64,000 bases of DNA from Eutreptiella sp. 'Long Island Sound 2002' (Eukaryota; Euglenozoa; Euglenophyceae; Eutreptiales; Eutreptiaceae): the NCBI GenBank assembly GCA_964036045.1, contig OZ038380.1, positions 165,361,872 to 165,425,871 on the forward strand. The letters are read 5' to 3'. Position numbers and translations under genes: made by a program. Below, piece by piece: positions 1 to 10,870 of the stretch; position 1 is the first letter of the stretch; every line of letters starts with the position of its first letter. The notes below the pieces were generated by a model. That model was not told the DNA's origin. It ran no database searches and saw nothing but the letters and a program-made list of their open reading frames with translations.

Positions 1-1301
1 CAGCCCCATGCTGTGCCCCTGCGCAGCCCCATGCTGCGCTCAAGCGCAGCCCCACCCAGCGCCCATGCGCAGCCCCTCTCAGCGCCCCTGCGCAGCCCCA
101 TGCTGCGCTCATGCGCAGCCCCACGCTGCGCCCAAGCGCAGCCCCATATCGCGCCCCTGCGCAGCCCCATGCTACGCTCATGCGCAGCCCCACGCAGCGC
201 CCAAGCGCAGCCCCATGCTGCGCCCCTGCGCAGCGCCACGCTGCGCTCATGCGCAGCCCCACGCAGCGCCCAATCGCAGCCCCATGCTGCGCCCCTGCGC
301 AGCCCCATGCTGCGCTCAAGCGCAGCCCCGGGCAGCGCCCATGCGCAGCCCCTCTCAGCGCCCATGCGCAGCCCCATGCTGCGCTCATGCGCAGCCCCAC
401 GCTGCGCCCATGCGCAGCCCCATGCTACGCCCATGCGGAGCCCCACGCAGCGCCCCCGCGCAGCGCCCTTGCGCAGCCCCACGCAGCGCCCCTGAGCAGC
501 CCCATGCTGCGCGCATGCACAGCCCCACGCAGCGCCCCTGCGCAGCCCCACGCTGTGCTCATGCGCGGCCCCTCTCAGCGCCCATGCGCAGCCCCATGCT
601 GCTCCCCTGCGCAACCCCATGCTGCGCTCATGCGCAGCCCCACGCTGCGCTCATGCACAGCCCCACGCAGCGCCCCTGCGCAGCCCCATGCTGCGCTCAT
701 GCGCAGCCCCTCTCAGCACCCCTGCGCGGCCCCATGCTGCGCTCATGCGCAGCCCCTCTCAGCGCCGCTGCGCAGCCACATGCTGCGCTCATGCGCAGCC
801 CCTCTCAGCGCTCATGCGCAGCCCCACGCTGCGCTCATGCACAGCCCCACGCAGCGCCCCTGCGCAGCCCCATGCTGCGCTCATGCGCAGCCCCTCTCAG
901 CGCCGCTGCGCAGCCACATGCTGCGCTCATGCGCAGCCCCTCTCAGCGCCCCTGCGCAGCCCCATGCTGCGCTCATGCGCAGCCCCACGCAGCGCCCCTA
1001 GGCAGCCCCGTGCGGCGCTCATGCACAGCCCCACGCAGCGCCCCTGCGCAGCCCCATGCTGCGATCATGCGCAGCCCCTCTCAGCGCCCCTGCGCAGCCC
1101 CATGCTGCGCTCATGTGCAGCCCCATGCTGCTCCCCTGCGCAGCCCCATGCTGCGCTCATGCGCAGCCCCTCTCAGCGTCCATGCACAGCCCAATGCTGC
1201 GCTCATGCGCAGCCCCACGCTGCACTCATGCGCAGTCCCTCTCAACGCCCCTGCGCAGCCCCATGCTGCGCTCATGCGCAGCCCCACGCAGCGCCCATGC
1301 G
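1..1301. repeat. Higher-order repeat copy 1 of block A
   Basis: This copy is defined by the marker CATGCTGTGCCCCTGCG at its start (base 7 on), which recurs at 1308 and 2540. Its length, 1301 bp, equals 56 monomers plus one 13-bp truncated unit at 461-473. It contains a CAGCGCCACGCTGCG monomer near 230 that copy 2 lacks. Because the window starts here, the true left edge of the copy is not visible. Confidence 0.88.
461..473. repeat. Truncated 13-bp monomer (copy 1)
   Basis: The unit CAGCGCCCTTGCG sits between full 23-bp units. It lacks 10 internal bases and shifts the array register. The same unit lies at 1739-1751 and 2994-3006, so it was present before the higher-order repeat was duplicated. 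Confidence 0.93.
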
Positions 1302-2533
1302 CAGCCCCATGCTGTGCCCCTGCGCAGCCCCATGCTGCGCTCAAGCGCAGCCCCACCCAGCGCCCATGCGCAGCCCCTCTCAGCGCCCCTGCGCAGCCCC
1401 ATGCTGCGCTCATGCGCAGCCCCACGCTGCGCCCAAGCGCAGCCCCATATCGCGCCCCTGCGCAGCCCCATGCTACGCTCATGCGCAGCCCCACGCAGCG
1501 CCCAAGCGCAGCCCCATGCTGCGCCCCTGCGCAGCCCCACGCAGCGCCCAATCGCAGCCCCATGCTGCGCCCCTGCGCAGCCCCATGCTGCGCTCAAGCG
1601 CAGCCCCAGGCAGCGCCCATGCGCAGCCCCTCTCAGCGCCCATGCGCAGCCCCATGCTGCGCTCATGCGCAGCCCCACGCTGCGCCCATGCGCAGCCCCA
1701 TGCTACGCCCATGCGGAGCCCCACACAGCGCCCCCGCGCAGCGCCCTTGCGCAGCCCCACGCAGCGCCCCTGAGCAGCCCCATGCTGCGCGCATGCGCAG
1801 CCCCACGCAGCGCCCCTGCGCAGCCCCGCGCTGTGCTCATGCCCGGCCCCTCTCAGCGCCCATGCGCAGCCCCATGCTGCTCCCCTGCGCAACCCCATGC
1901 TGCGCTCATGCGCAGCCCCACGCTGCGCTCATGCGCAGCCCCACGCAGCGCCCCTGCGCAGCCCCATGCTGCGCTCATGCGCAGCCCCTCTCAGCACCCC
2001 TGCGCGGCCCCATGCTGCGCTCATGCGCAGCCCCTCTCAGCGCCGCTGCGCAGCCACATGCTGCGCTCATGCGCAGCCCCTCTCAGCGCCCATGCGCAGC
2101 CCCATGCTGCGCTCATGCGCAGCCCCACGCAGCGCCCCTGCGCAGCCCCAGGCTGCGCTCATGCGCAGCCCCTCTCAGCGCCCCTGCGCAGCCCCATGCT
2201 GCGCTCATGCGCAGCCCCACGCAGCGCCCCTAGGCAGCCCCGTGCGGCGCTCATGCACAGCCCCACGCAGCGCCCCTGCGCAGCCCCATGCTGCGATCAT
2301 GCGCAGCCCCTCTCAGCGCCCCTGCGCAGCCCCATGCTGCGCTCATGCGCAGCCCCATGCTGCTCCCCTGCGCAGCCCCATGCTGCGCTCATGCGCAGCC
2401 CCTCTCAGCGTCCATGCACAGCCCAATGCTGCGCTCATGCGCAGCCCCACGCTGCACTCATGCGCAGTCGCTCTCAACGCCCCTGCGCAGCCCCATGCTG
2501 CGCTCATGCGCAGCCCCACGCAGCGCCCACGCG
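1302..2533. repeat. Higher-order repeat copy 2 of block A
   Basis: The same monomer order as copy 1 is repeated over 1232 bp, which is 53 monomers plus the 13-bp truncated unit at 1739-1751. It is 69 bp (three monomers) shorter than copy 1. One of the missing units is the CAGCGCCACGCTGCG monomer present near 230 in copy 1 and near 2766 in copy 3. Differences between copies are thus mainly gain or loss of whole units plus point changes. Confidence 0.88.
1739..1751. repeat. Truncated 13-bp monomer (copy 2)
   Basis: Same sequence and same neighbours as the unit at 461-473. It lies 1278 bp further on, which is the 1301-bp period minus one lost monomer. Confidence 0.93.
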
Positions 2534-3790
2534 CAGCCCCATGCTGTGCCCCTGCGCAGCCCCATGCTGCGCTCAAGCGCAGCCCCACCCAGCGCCCATG
2601 CGCAGCCCCTCTCAGCGCCCCTGCGCAGCCCCATGCTGCGCTCATGCGCAGCCCCACGCTGCGCCCAAGCGCAGCCCCATATTGCGCCCCTGCGCAGCCC
2701 CATGCTACGCTCATGCGCAGCCCCACGCAGCGCCCAAGCGCAGCCCCATGCTGCGCCCCTGCGCAGCGCCACGCTGCGCTCATGCGCAGCCCCACGCAGC
2801 GCCCAATCGCAGCCCCATGCTGCGCCCCTGCGCAGCCCCATGCTGCGCTCAAGCGCAGCCCCAGGCAGCGCCCATGCGCAGCCCCTCTCAGCGCCCATGC
2901 GCAGCCCCATGCTGCGCTCATGCGCAGCCCCACGCTGCGCCCATGCGCAGCCCCATAGTACGCCCATGCGGAGCCCCACGCAGCGCCCCCGCGCAGCGCC
3001 CTTGCGCAGCCCCACGCAGCGCCCCTGGGCAGCCCCATGCTGCGCGCATGCGCAGCCCCACGCAGCGCCCCTGCGCAGCCCCACGCTGTGCTCATGCGCG
3101 GCCCCTCTCAGCGCCCATGCGCAGCCCCATGCTGCTCCCCTGCGCAACCCCATGCTGCGCTCATGCGCAGCCCCACGCTGCGCTCATGCGCAGCCCCACG
3201 CAGCGCCCCTGCGCAGCCCCATGCTGCGCTCATGCGCAGCCCCTCTCAGCACCCCTGCGCGGCCCCATGCTGCGCTCATGCGCAGCCCCTCTCAGCGCCG
3301 CTGCGCAGCCACATGCTGCGCTCATGCGCAGCCCCTCTCAGCGCCCATGCGCAGCCCCATGCTGCGCTCATGCGCAGCCCCACGCAGCGCCCCTGCGCAG
3401 CCCCATGCTGCGCTCATGCGCAGCCCCTCTGAGCGCCCCTGCGCAGCCCCATGCTGCGCTCATGCGCAGCCCCACGCAGCGCCCCTAGGCAGCCCCGTGC
3501 GGCGCTCATGCACACCCCCACGCAGCGCCCCTGCGCAGCCCCATGCTGCGATCATGCGCAGCCCCTCTCAGCGCCCCTGCGCAGCCCCATGCTGCGCTCA
3601 TGCGCAGCCCCATGCTGCTCCCCTGCGCAGCCCCATGCTGCGCTCATGCGCAGCCCCTCTCAGCGTCCATGCACAGCCCAATGCTGCGCTAATGCGCAGC
3701 CCCACGCTGCACTCATGCGCAGTCGCTCTCAACGCCCCTGCGCAGCCCCATGCTGCGCTCATGCGCAGCCCCACGCAGCGCCCATGCGCA
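2534..3790. repeat. Higher-order repeat copy 3 of block A
   Basis: This is the third occurrence of the block, with its 13-bp unit at 2994-3006. It follows copies 1 and 2 to about 3790, where the next expected start marker is replaced by CATGCCGCGCTCATG and the order breaks down. The match to copy 1 is better than that of copy 2 around the CAGCGCCACGCTGCG monomer. A full alignment of the three copies would give their order of origin. Confidence 0.85.
2994..3006. repeat. Truncated 13-bp monomer (copy 3)
   Basis: Same sequence as the units at 461-473 and 1739-1751. It lies 1255 bp after the second, which is the 1232-bp period plus one monomer. Confidence 0.93.
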
Positions 3791-4202
3791 GCCCCATGCC
3801 GCGCTCATGCGCAGCCCCACGCAGCGCCCCTACACAGCCCCATGCTGCGATCATGCGCAGCCCCTCTCAGCGCCCCTGCGCAGCCCCATGCTGTGCTCAT
3901 GCGCAGCCCCACGCAGCGCCCCTACGCAGCCGCATGCAGCGCTCATGCGCAGCCCCTCTCAGCGCCCATGCGCAGCCCCATGCTGCTCCCCTGCGCAGCC
4001 CCATGCTGCGCTCATGCGCAGCCCCACGCTGCGCCCATGCGCATCCCAATGCTGCGCCCCTGCGGAGCCCCATGCCGCGCTCATGCGCGGCCCCTCTCAG
4101 CGCCCCTGCGCAGCCCCATGCTGCGCTCATGCGCAGCCCCACGCAGCGCCCCTACGCAGCCCCATGCGGCGCTCATGCGCAGCCCCTCTCAGCGCCCATG
4201 CG
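3791..4202. repeat. Right edge of block A, no clear higher-order order
   Basis: The same three monomer types as to the left continue in phase, with private variants such as CGCCCCTACACAG, CGCCCCTACGCAG and a CATCCCAATGCTG unit near 4042. The fixed order of the three long repeats is lost. This is the last stretch before the AGTCTG monomer first appears, at about 4203. Confidence 0.8.
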
Positions 4203-4490
4203 CAGCCCCAGTCTGTGCTCATGTGCAGCCCCATGCAGCCCTCATGCGCAGCCCCATGCTGCGCCCCTGCGCAGCCCCATGCTGCGCCCATGCGCAGCCC
4301 CAGTCTGCGCTCATGCGCAGCCCCATGCTGCGCCGCTACGCAGCCCCATGCGGCGCTCATGCGCAGCCCCTCTCAGCGCCCATGCGCAGCCCCAGTCTGG
4401 GCGCATGCGCAGCCCCATGCAGCCCTCATGCGCAGCCCCATGCTGCGCCCATGCGCAGCCCCATGCTGCGCTCATGCGCAGCCCCAGTCT
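4203..4490. repeat. Transition between the two monomer families
   Basis: Block A units (CCCCATGCTGCG, CCCCATGCAGCC, CCCCTCTCAGCG) alternate with the first AGTCTG units, in one 23-bp register. The two families differ at bases 9-10 (TG in block A, GT in block B). The interleaving argues for gradual replacement or a junction blurred by exchange rather than a single clean break. Confidence 0.85.
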
Positions 4491-4512
4491 GCGCCCATAC
4501 ACAGCCCCAGTC

Positions 4513-4526
4513 TGTGCGCATGCGCA
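4513..4526. other. Perfect NRF1-like palindrome in a variant monomer
   Basis: The unit near 4505 reads CTGTGCGCATGCGCAG. Bases 4515-4526 are TGCGCATGCGCA, a 12-bp perfect palindrome that fits the known NRF1 consensus YGCGCAYGCGCR. Bases 4513-4526 alternate pyrimidine and purine for 14 bp. The ordinary monomer has TCAT instead of AT between the two GCGC halves, so this variant restores the spacing. Sequence match only; binding is not shown. Confidence 0.35.
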
Positions 4527-7500
4527 GCCCCAGTCTGCGCCCATGCGCAGCCCCAGTCTGAGCTCATGTGCAGCCCCAGTCTGCGCTCATGCGCAGCCCC
4601 AGTCTGCGCCCATGCGCAGCCCCAGTCTGCGCTCATGCACAGCCCCATGCTGCGCTCATGCACAGCCCCAGTCTGCGCTCATGCGCAGCCCCAGTCTGCG
4701 CTCATGCGCAGCCCCAGTATGCGCTCATGCGCAGCCCCAGTCTGCGCCCATACACAGCCCCAGTCTGCGCCCATGCGCAGCCCCAGTCTGCGCCCATGCG
4801 CAGCCCCAGTCTGCGCTCATGCGCAGCCCCAGTCTGCGCTCATGCGCAGCCCCATGCTGCGCTCATGCGCAGCCCCATGCTGCGCTCATGCGCAGCCCCA
4901 GTCTGCGCTCGTGCGCAGCCCCAGTCTGCGCCCCTGCGCAGCCCCAGTCTGCGCCCATGCGCAGCCCCAGTCTGCGCTCATGCACAGCCCCAGTCTGTGC
5001 TCATGCACAGCCCCATGCTGCACTCATGCGCAGCCCCAGTCTGCGCTCATGCACAGCCCCAGTCTGCGCTCATGCACAGCCCCATGCTGCACTCATGCGC
5101 AGCCCCAGTCTGCGCTCATGCACAGCCCCATTCTGCGCTCATGCGCAGCCCCAGTCTGCGCTCATGCGCAGCCCCAGTCTGCGCTCCTGCGCAGCCCCAT
5201 GCTGCACTCATGCGCAGCCCCAGTCTGCGCTCATGCGCAGCCCCAGTCTGCGCCCATGCGCAGCCCCAGTCTGCGCTCATGCACAGCCCCAGTCTGCGCT
5301 CATGTGCAGCCCCATGCTGCGCTCCTGCGCAGCCCCAGTCTGCGCTCCTGCGCAGCCCCGGTCTGCGCTCATGCGCAGCCCCAGTCTGCGCTCATGCACA
5401 GCCCCAGTCTGCGCTCATGCGCAGCCCCAGTCTGCGCCCATGCGCAGCCCCAGTCTGCGCTCATGCGCAGCCCCAGTCTGCGCTCATGCGCAGCCCCAGT
5501 CTGCGCTCATGCGCAGCCCCAGTCTGCGCTCATGCACAGCCCCAGTCTGCGCTCATGCGCAGCCCCAGTCTGCGCTCATGCGCAGCCCCAGTCTGCGCTC
5601 ATGCACAGCCCCAGTCTGCGCTCATGCGCAGCCCCAGTCTGCGCCCATGCGCAGCCCCAGTCTGCGCCCATGCGCAGCCCCAGTCTGCGCTCATGCGCAG
5701 CCCCAGTCTGCGCTGATGCACAGCCCCAGTCTGCGCTCATGCGCAGCCCCAGTCTGCGCTCATGCGCAGCCCCAGTCTGCGCTCATGCGCAGCCCCAGTC
5801 TGCGCCCATGCGCAGCCCCAGTCTGCGCCCATGCGCAGCCCCAGTCTGCGCTCATGCGCAGCCCCAGTCTGCGCTCATGCGCAGCCCCAGTCTGCGCTCA
5901 TGCGCAGCCCCAGTCTGCGCTCATGCGCAGCCCCAGTCTGCGCTCATGCGCAGCCCCAGTCTGCGCTCATGCGCAGCCCCAGTCTGCGCCCATGCGCAGC
6001 CCCAGTCTGCGCTCATGCGCAGCCCCAGTCTGCGCTCATGTGCAGCCCCAGTCTGCGCCCCTGCGCAGCCCCAGTCTGCGCCCATGCGCAGCCCCAGTCT
6101 GCGCTCATGCACAGCCCCAGTCTGTGCTCATGCAGAGCCCCATGCTGCACTCATGCGCAGCCCCAGTCTGCGCTCATGCACAGCCCCAGTCTGCGCTCAT
6201 GCACAGCCCCATGCTGCACTCATGCGCAGCCCCAGTCTGCGCTCATGCACAGCCCCATTCTGCGCTCATGCGCAGCCCCAGTCTGCGCTCATGCGCAGCC
6301 CCAGTCTGCGCTCCTGCGCAGCCCCATGCTGCACTCATGCGCAGCCCCAGTCTGCGCTCATGCGCAGCCCCAGTCTGCGCCCATGCGCAGCCCCAGTCTG
6401 CGCCCATGCGCAGCCCCAGTCTGCGCTCATGCACAGCCCCAGTCTGCGCTCATGTGCAGCCCCATGCTGCGCTCATGCGCAGCCCCAGTCTGCGCTCCTG
6501 CGCAGCCCCAGTCTGCGCTCATGCGCAGCCCCAGTCTGCGCTCATGCACAGCCCCAGTCTGCGCTCATGCGCAGCCCCAGTCTGCGCCCATGCGCAGCCC
6601 CAGTCTGCGCTCATGCGCAGCCCCAGTCTGCGCTCATGCACAGCCCCAGTCTGCGCTCATGCGCAGCCCCAGTCTGCGCTCATGCACAGCCCCAGTCTGC
6701 GCTCATGCGCAGCCCCAGTCTGCGCTCATGCGCAGCCCCAGTCTGCGCTCATGCACAGCCCCAGTCTGCGCTCATGCGCAGCCCCAGTCTGCGCCCATGC
6801 ACAGCCCCAGTCTGCGCCCATGCGCAGCCCCAGTCTGCGCTCATGCGCAGCCCCAGTCTGCGCTGATGCACAGCCCCAGTCTGCGCCCATGCGCAGCCCC
6901 AGTCTGCGCCCATGCGCAGCCCCAGTCTGCGCCCATGCGCAGCCCCAGTCTGCGCCCATGCGCAGCCCCAGTCTGCGCTCATGCGCAGCCCCAGTCTGCG
7001 CTCATGCGCAGCCCCAGTCTGCGCTCATGCGCAGCCCCAGTCTGCGCTCCTGCGCAGCCCCATGCTGCACTCATGCGCAGCCCCAGTCTGCGCTCATGGG
7101 CAGCCCCAGTCTGCGCTCATGCGCAGCCCCAGTCTGCGCTCATGCGCAGCCCCAGTCTGCGCTCATGCACAGCCCCAGTCTGCGCTCATGCGCAGCCCCA
7201 GTCTGCGCTCATGCGCAGCCCCAGTCTGCGCTCATGCACAGCCCCAGTCTGCGCTCATGCACAGCCCCAGTCTGCGCCCATGCACAGCCCCAGTCTGCGC
7301 TCATGCGTAGCCCCAGTCTGCGCTCATGCGCAGCCCCAGTCTGCGCTCATGCAGAGCCCCAGTCTGCGCTCATGCACAGTCCCAGTCTGCGCTCATGTGC
7401 AGCCCCAGTCTGCGCTCATGCGCAGCCCCAGTCTGCGCTCATGCGCAGCCCCAGTCTGCGCTCATGCGCAGCCCCAGTCTGCGCTCATGGGCAGCCCCAG

Positions 7501-7606
7501 TCTGCGCTCATGCGCAGCCCCAGTCTGCGCTCATGCGCAGCCCCAGTGTGCGCTCATGCACAGCCCCATGCTGCGCTCATGCGCAGGCCCAGTCTGCGCT
7601 CATGCA

Positions 7607-7628
7607 CAGCCCCATGCTGCGCTCTGCG
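7607..7628. repeat. 22-bp monomer (1-bp deletion)
   Basis: This block A-type unit reads CAGCCCCATGCTGCGC then TCTGCG, so the A of TCATGCG is missing. It shifts the array register by one base. The phase difference between the 13-bp unit at 2994-3006 and the TGA marker at 8146 is accounted for by this one base. Confidence 0.93.
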
Positions 7629-8100
7629 CAGCCCCAGTCTGCGCTCATGCGCAGCCCCAGTCTGCGCTCATGCGCAGCCCCAGTCTGCGCTCATGCACAG
7701 CCCCAGTCTGCGCTCATGCGCAGCCCCATGCTGCGCTCATGCGCAGCCCCAGTCTGCGCTCATGCACAGCCCCAGTCTGCGCCCCTGCACAGCCCCAGTC
7801 TGCGCTCATGCACAGCCCCAGTCTGCGCTCATGCGCAGCCCCAGTCTGCGCTCATGCGCAGCCCCAGTCTGCGCTCATGCGCAGCCCCAGTCTGTGCCCC
7901 TGCGCAGCCCCATGCTGCGCTCATGCGCAGCCCCAGTCTGCGCTCATGCACAGCCCCAGTCTGCGCTCATGCACAGCCCCAGTCTGCGCTCATGCGCAGC
8001 CCCAGTCTGCGCCCATGCGCAGCCCCAGTCTGCGCTCCTGCGCAGCCCCAGTCTGCGCTCATGCGCAGCCCCATTCTGCGCTCATGCACAGCCCCAGTCT

Positions 8101-9500
8101 GCGCTCATGCACGGCCCCAGTCTGCGCTCATGCACAGCCCCAGTCTGAGCCCATGCGCAGCCCCATTCTGCGCTCATGCACAGCCCCAGTCTGCGCTCAT
8201 GCACAGCCCCAGTCTGCGCCCATGCGCAGCCCCAGTCTGCGCTCATGCGCAGCCCCAGTCTGCGCTCATGCGCAGCCCCAGTCTGCGCTCATGCGCAGCC
8301 CCAGTCTGCGCTCATGCACAGCCCCAGTCCGCGCTCATGCGCAGCCCCAGTCTGCGCTCATGCGCAGCCCCAGTCTGCACTCATGCGCAGCCCCAGTCTG
8401 CGCTCATGCGCAGCCCCAGTCTGCGCTCATGCGCAGCCCCAGTCCGCGCTCATGCGCAGCCCCAGTCTGCGCTCATGCGCAGCCCCAGTCTGCACTCATG
8501 CGCAGCCCCAGTCTGCGCTCATGCACAGCCCCAGTCTGCGCTCATGCACAGCCCCAGTCTGAGCCCATGCGCAGCCCCATTCTGCGCTCATGCACAGCCC
8601 CAGTCTGCGCTCATGCACAGCCCCAGTCTGCGCCCATGCGCAGCCCCAGTCTGCGCTCATGCGCAGCCCCAGTCTGCGCTCATGCGCAGCCCCAGTCTGC
8701 GCTCATGCACAGCCCCAGTCCGCGCTCATGCGCAGCCCCAGTCTGCGCTCATGCGCAGCCCCAGTCTGCGCTCATGCGCAGCCCCAGTCTGCGCTCATGC
8801 GCAGCCCCAGTCTGCGCTCATGCACAGCCCCAGTCCGCGCTCATGCGCAGCCCCAGTCTGCGCTCATGCGCAGCCCCAGTCTGCGCTCATGCGCAGCCCC
8901 AGTCTGCGCTCATGCGCAGCCCCAGTCTGCGCTCATGCACAGCCCCAGTCTGCGCTCATGCACAGCCCCAGTCTGCGCCCATGCGCAGCCCCAGTCTGCG
9001 CTCATGGGCAGCCCCAGTCTGCGCTCATGCACAGCCCCAGTCTGCGCTCATGCGCAGCCCCAGTCTGTGCTCATGCACAGCCCCAGTCTGCGCTCATGCG
9101 CAGCCCCAGTCTGCGCTCATGCACAGCCCCATGCTGCGCTCATGCGCAGCCCCAGTCTGCGCTCATGCGCAGCCCCAGTCTGCGCTCATGCACAGCCCCA
9201 GTCTGCGCTCATGTGCAGCCCCAGTCTGCGCCCATGCGCAGCCCCAGTCTGCGCTCATGCACAGCCCCAGTCTGCGCTCATGCACAGCCCCAGTCTGAGC
9301 CCATGCGCAGCCCCATTCTGCGCTCATGCACAGCCCCAGTCTGCGCTCATGCACAGCCCCAGTCTGCGCCCATGCGCAGCCCAGTCTGCGCTCATGCGCA
9401 GCCCCAGTCTGCGCTCATGCGCAGCCCCAGTCTGCGCTCATGCACAGCCCCAGTCCGCGCCCATGCGCAGCCCCAGTCTGCACTCATGCGCAGCCCCAGT
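8101..9500. repeat. Block B segment carrying the TGAGCC marker units
   Basis: The unit pair AGTCTGAGCCCATGCG followed by CCCCATTCTGCG occurs with its TGA at 8146, 8560 and 9296, spaced 414 and 736 bp (18 and 32 monomers). A related marker recurs at 13297. The TGA interrupts one + frame each time. CAGTCCGCG units (T to C at base 12) also recur here. The spacings suggest segmental copies of an 18-32-monomer block. Confidence 0.8.
9377..9398. repeat. 22-bp monomer (1-bp deletion in the C run)
   Basis: The unit starts CAGCCCAGTCTG with three C instead of four. It accounts for the one-base offset between the TGA markers at 9296 and 13297 (4001 bp, 174 monomers minus one base). Confidence 0.93.
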
Positions 9501-10870
9501 CTGCGCTCATGCGCAGCCCCAGTCTGCGCTCATGCGCAGCCCCAGTCTGCGCTCATGCGCAGCCCCAGTCTGCGCTCATGCACAGCCCCAGTCTGCGCTC
9601 ATGCACAGCCCCAGTCTGCGCCCGTGCGCAGCCCCAGTCTGCGCTCATGGGCAGCCCCAGTCTGCGCTCATGCACAGCCCCAGTCTGCGCTCATGCACAG
9701 CCCCAGTCTGCGCTCATGCACAGCCCCAGTCTGCGCTCATGCACAGCCCCAGTCTGCGCTCATGCGCAGCCCCAGTCTGCGCTCATGCACAGCCCCGGTC
9801 CGCGCTCATGCGCAGCCCCAGTCTGCGCCCATGCGCAGCCCCAGTCTGCACTCATGCGCAGCCCCAGTCTGCGCTCATGCGCAGCCCCAGTCTGCGCTCA
9901 TGCGCAGCCCCAGTCTGCGCTCATGCACAGCCCCAGTCTGCGCTCATGCACAGCCCCAGTCTGCGCCCATGCGCAGCCCCAGTCTGCGCTCATGGGCAGC
10001 CCCAGTCTGCGCTCATGCACAGCCCCAGTCTGCGCTCATGCGCAGCCCCAGTCTGCGCTCATGCGCAGCCCCAGTGTGCGCTCATGCGCAGCCCCAGTCT
10101 GCGCTCATGCACAGCCCCAGTCTGCGCTCATGCACAGCCCCAGTCTGCGCCCATGCGCAGCCCCAGTCTGCGCTCATGCGCAGCCCCAGTCTGCGCTCAT
10201 GCGCAGCCCCAGTCTGCGCTCATGCGCAGCCCCAGTCTGCGCTCATGCGCAGCCCCAGTCTGCGCTCATGCACAGCCCCAGTCTGCGCTCATGCACAGCC
10301 CCAGTCTGCGCCCATGCGCAGCCCCAGTCTGCGCTCATGGGCAGCCCCAGTCTGCGCTCATGCACAGCCCCAGTCTGCGCTCATGCACAGCCCCAGTCTG
10401 CGCTCATGCACAGCCCCAGTCTGCGCTCATGCACAGCCCCAGTCTGCGCTCATGCGCAGCCCCAGTCTGCGCTCATGCACAGCCCCGGTCCGCGCTCATG
10501 CGCAGCCCCAGTCTGCGCCCATGCGCAGCCCCAGTCTGCACTCATGCGCAGCCCCAGTCTGCGCTCATGCGCAGCCCCAGTCTGCGCTCATGCGCAGCCC
10601 CAGTCTGCGCTCATGCACAGCCCCAGTCTGCGCTCATGCACAGCCCCAGTCTGCGCCCATGCGCAGCCCCAGTCTGCGCTCATGGGCAGCCCCAGTCTGC
10701 GCTCATGCACAGCCCTAGTCTGCGCTCATGCGCAGCCCCAGTCTGCGCTCATGCGCAGCCCCAGTGTGCGCTCATGCGCAGCCCCAGTCTGCGCTCATGC
10801 ACAGCCCCAGTCTGCGCTCATGCACAGCCCCAGTCTGCGCCCATGCGCAGCCCCAGTCTGCGCTCATGCG
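9480..10870. repeat. 690-bp (30-monomer) tandem duplication
   Basis: Two adjacent copies, about 9480-10170 and 10170-10870, share the rare CCCCGGTCCGCG unit (9793 and 10483) and the AGTGTGCG unit (about 10073 and 10763), both exactly 690 bp apart. The surrounding order of ATGCACAG and ATGGGCAG units is the same in both. A few point differences exist, such as CCCGTGCG near 9621 against CCCATGCG near 10311. Copy edges are approximate because neighbouring monomers are so similar. Confidence 0.85.

Larger units (their letters stand above)
1..4202. repeat. Block A: heterogeneous older-type 23-bp monomers
   Basis: This block lacks the AGTCTG monomer that dominates the rest of the window. It mixes at least three 23-bp types that share the CAGCCCC start. 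One continues ATGCTGCGCTCATGCG, one continues ACGCAGCGCCCCTGCG, and one continues TCTCAGCGCCCATGCG or a CCCCTGCG-ending form. The first type has a 7-bp stem, GCTGCGC / GCGCAGC, around a TCAT loop; in the ACGCAGCGC type the stem is broken by a mismatch. The order of monomer types repeats with a period of about 1.23-1.30 kb. Monomers differ more from each other than in the block to the right, which fits an older or less homogenised part of the array. Confidence 0.93.
4491..8100. repeat. Left part of block B with scattered block A relics
   Basis: AGTCTG units dominate, but single block A-type units (CCCCATGCTGCGCTCATG, or with CTGCACTC) recur, for example near 4640, 4850, 5010, 5080, 6140, 6210 and 7570. 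Many monomers end ATGCACAG. The stretch is in one register up to a 22-bp unit at 7607-7628. The relics become sparser to the right. Confidence 0.85.

Noticed and set aside
461-473. 13-bp units as transposon target-site duplications or insertion footprints
   Set aside because: The fragment is simply a monomer lacking internal bases and repeats with the higher-order unit. There is no inserted element and no inverted terminal repeat.
2343-3153. Reverse-strand open frames of 60-250 codons
   Set aside because: The TCA of the loop gives TGA on the reverse strand in each standard unit, and because 23 is not a multiple of three it hits all frames every 69 bp. Longer reverse frames only mark runs where variants such as CCC or TCC replace TCA.
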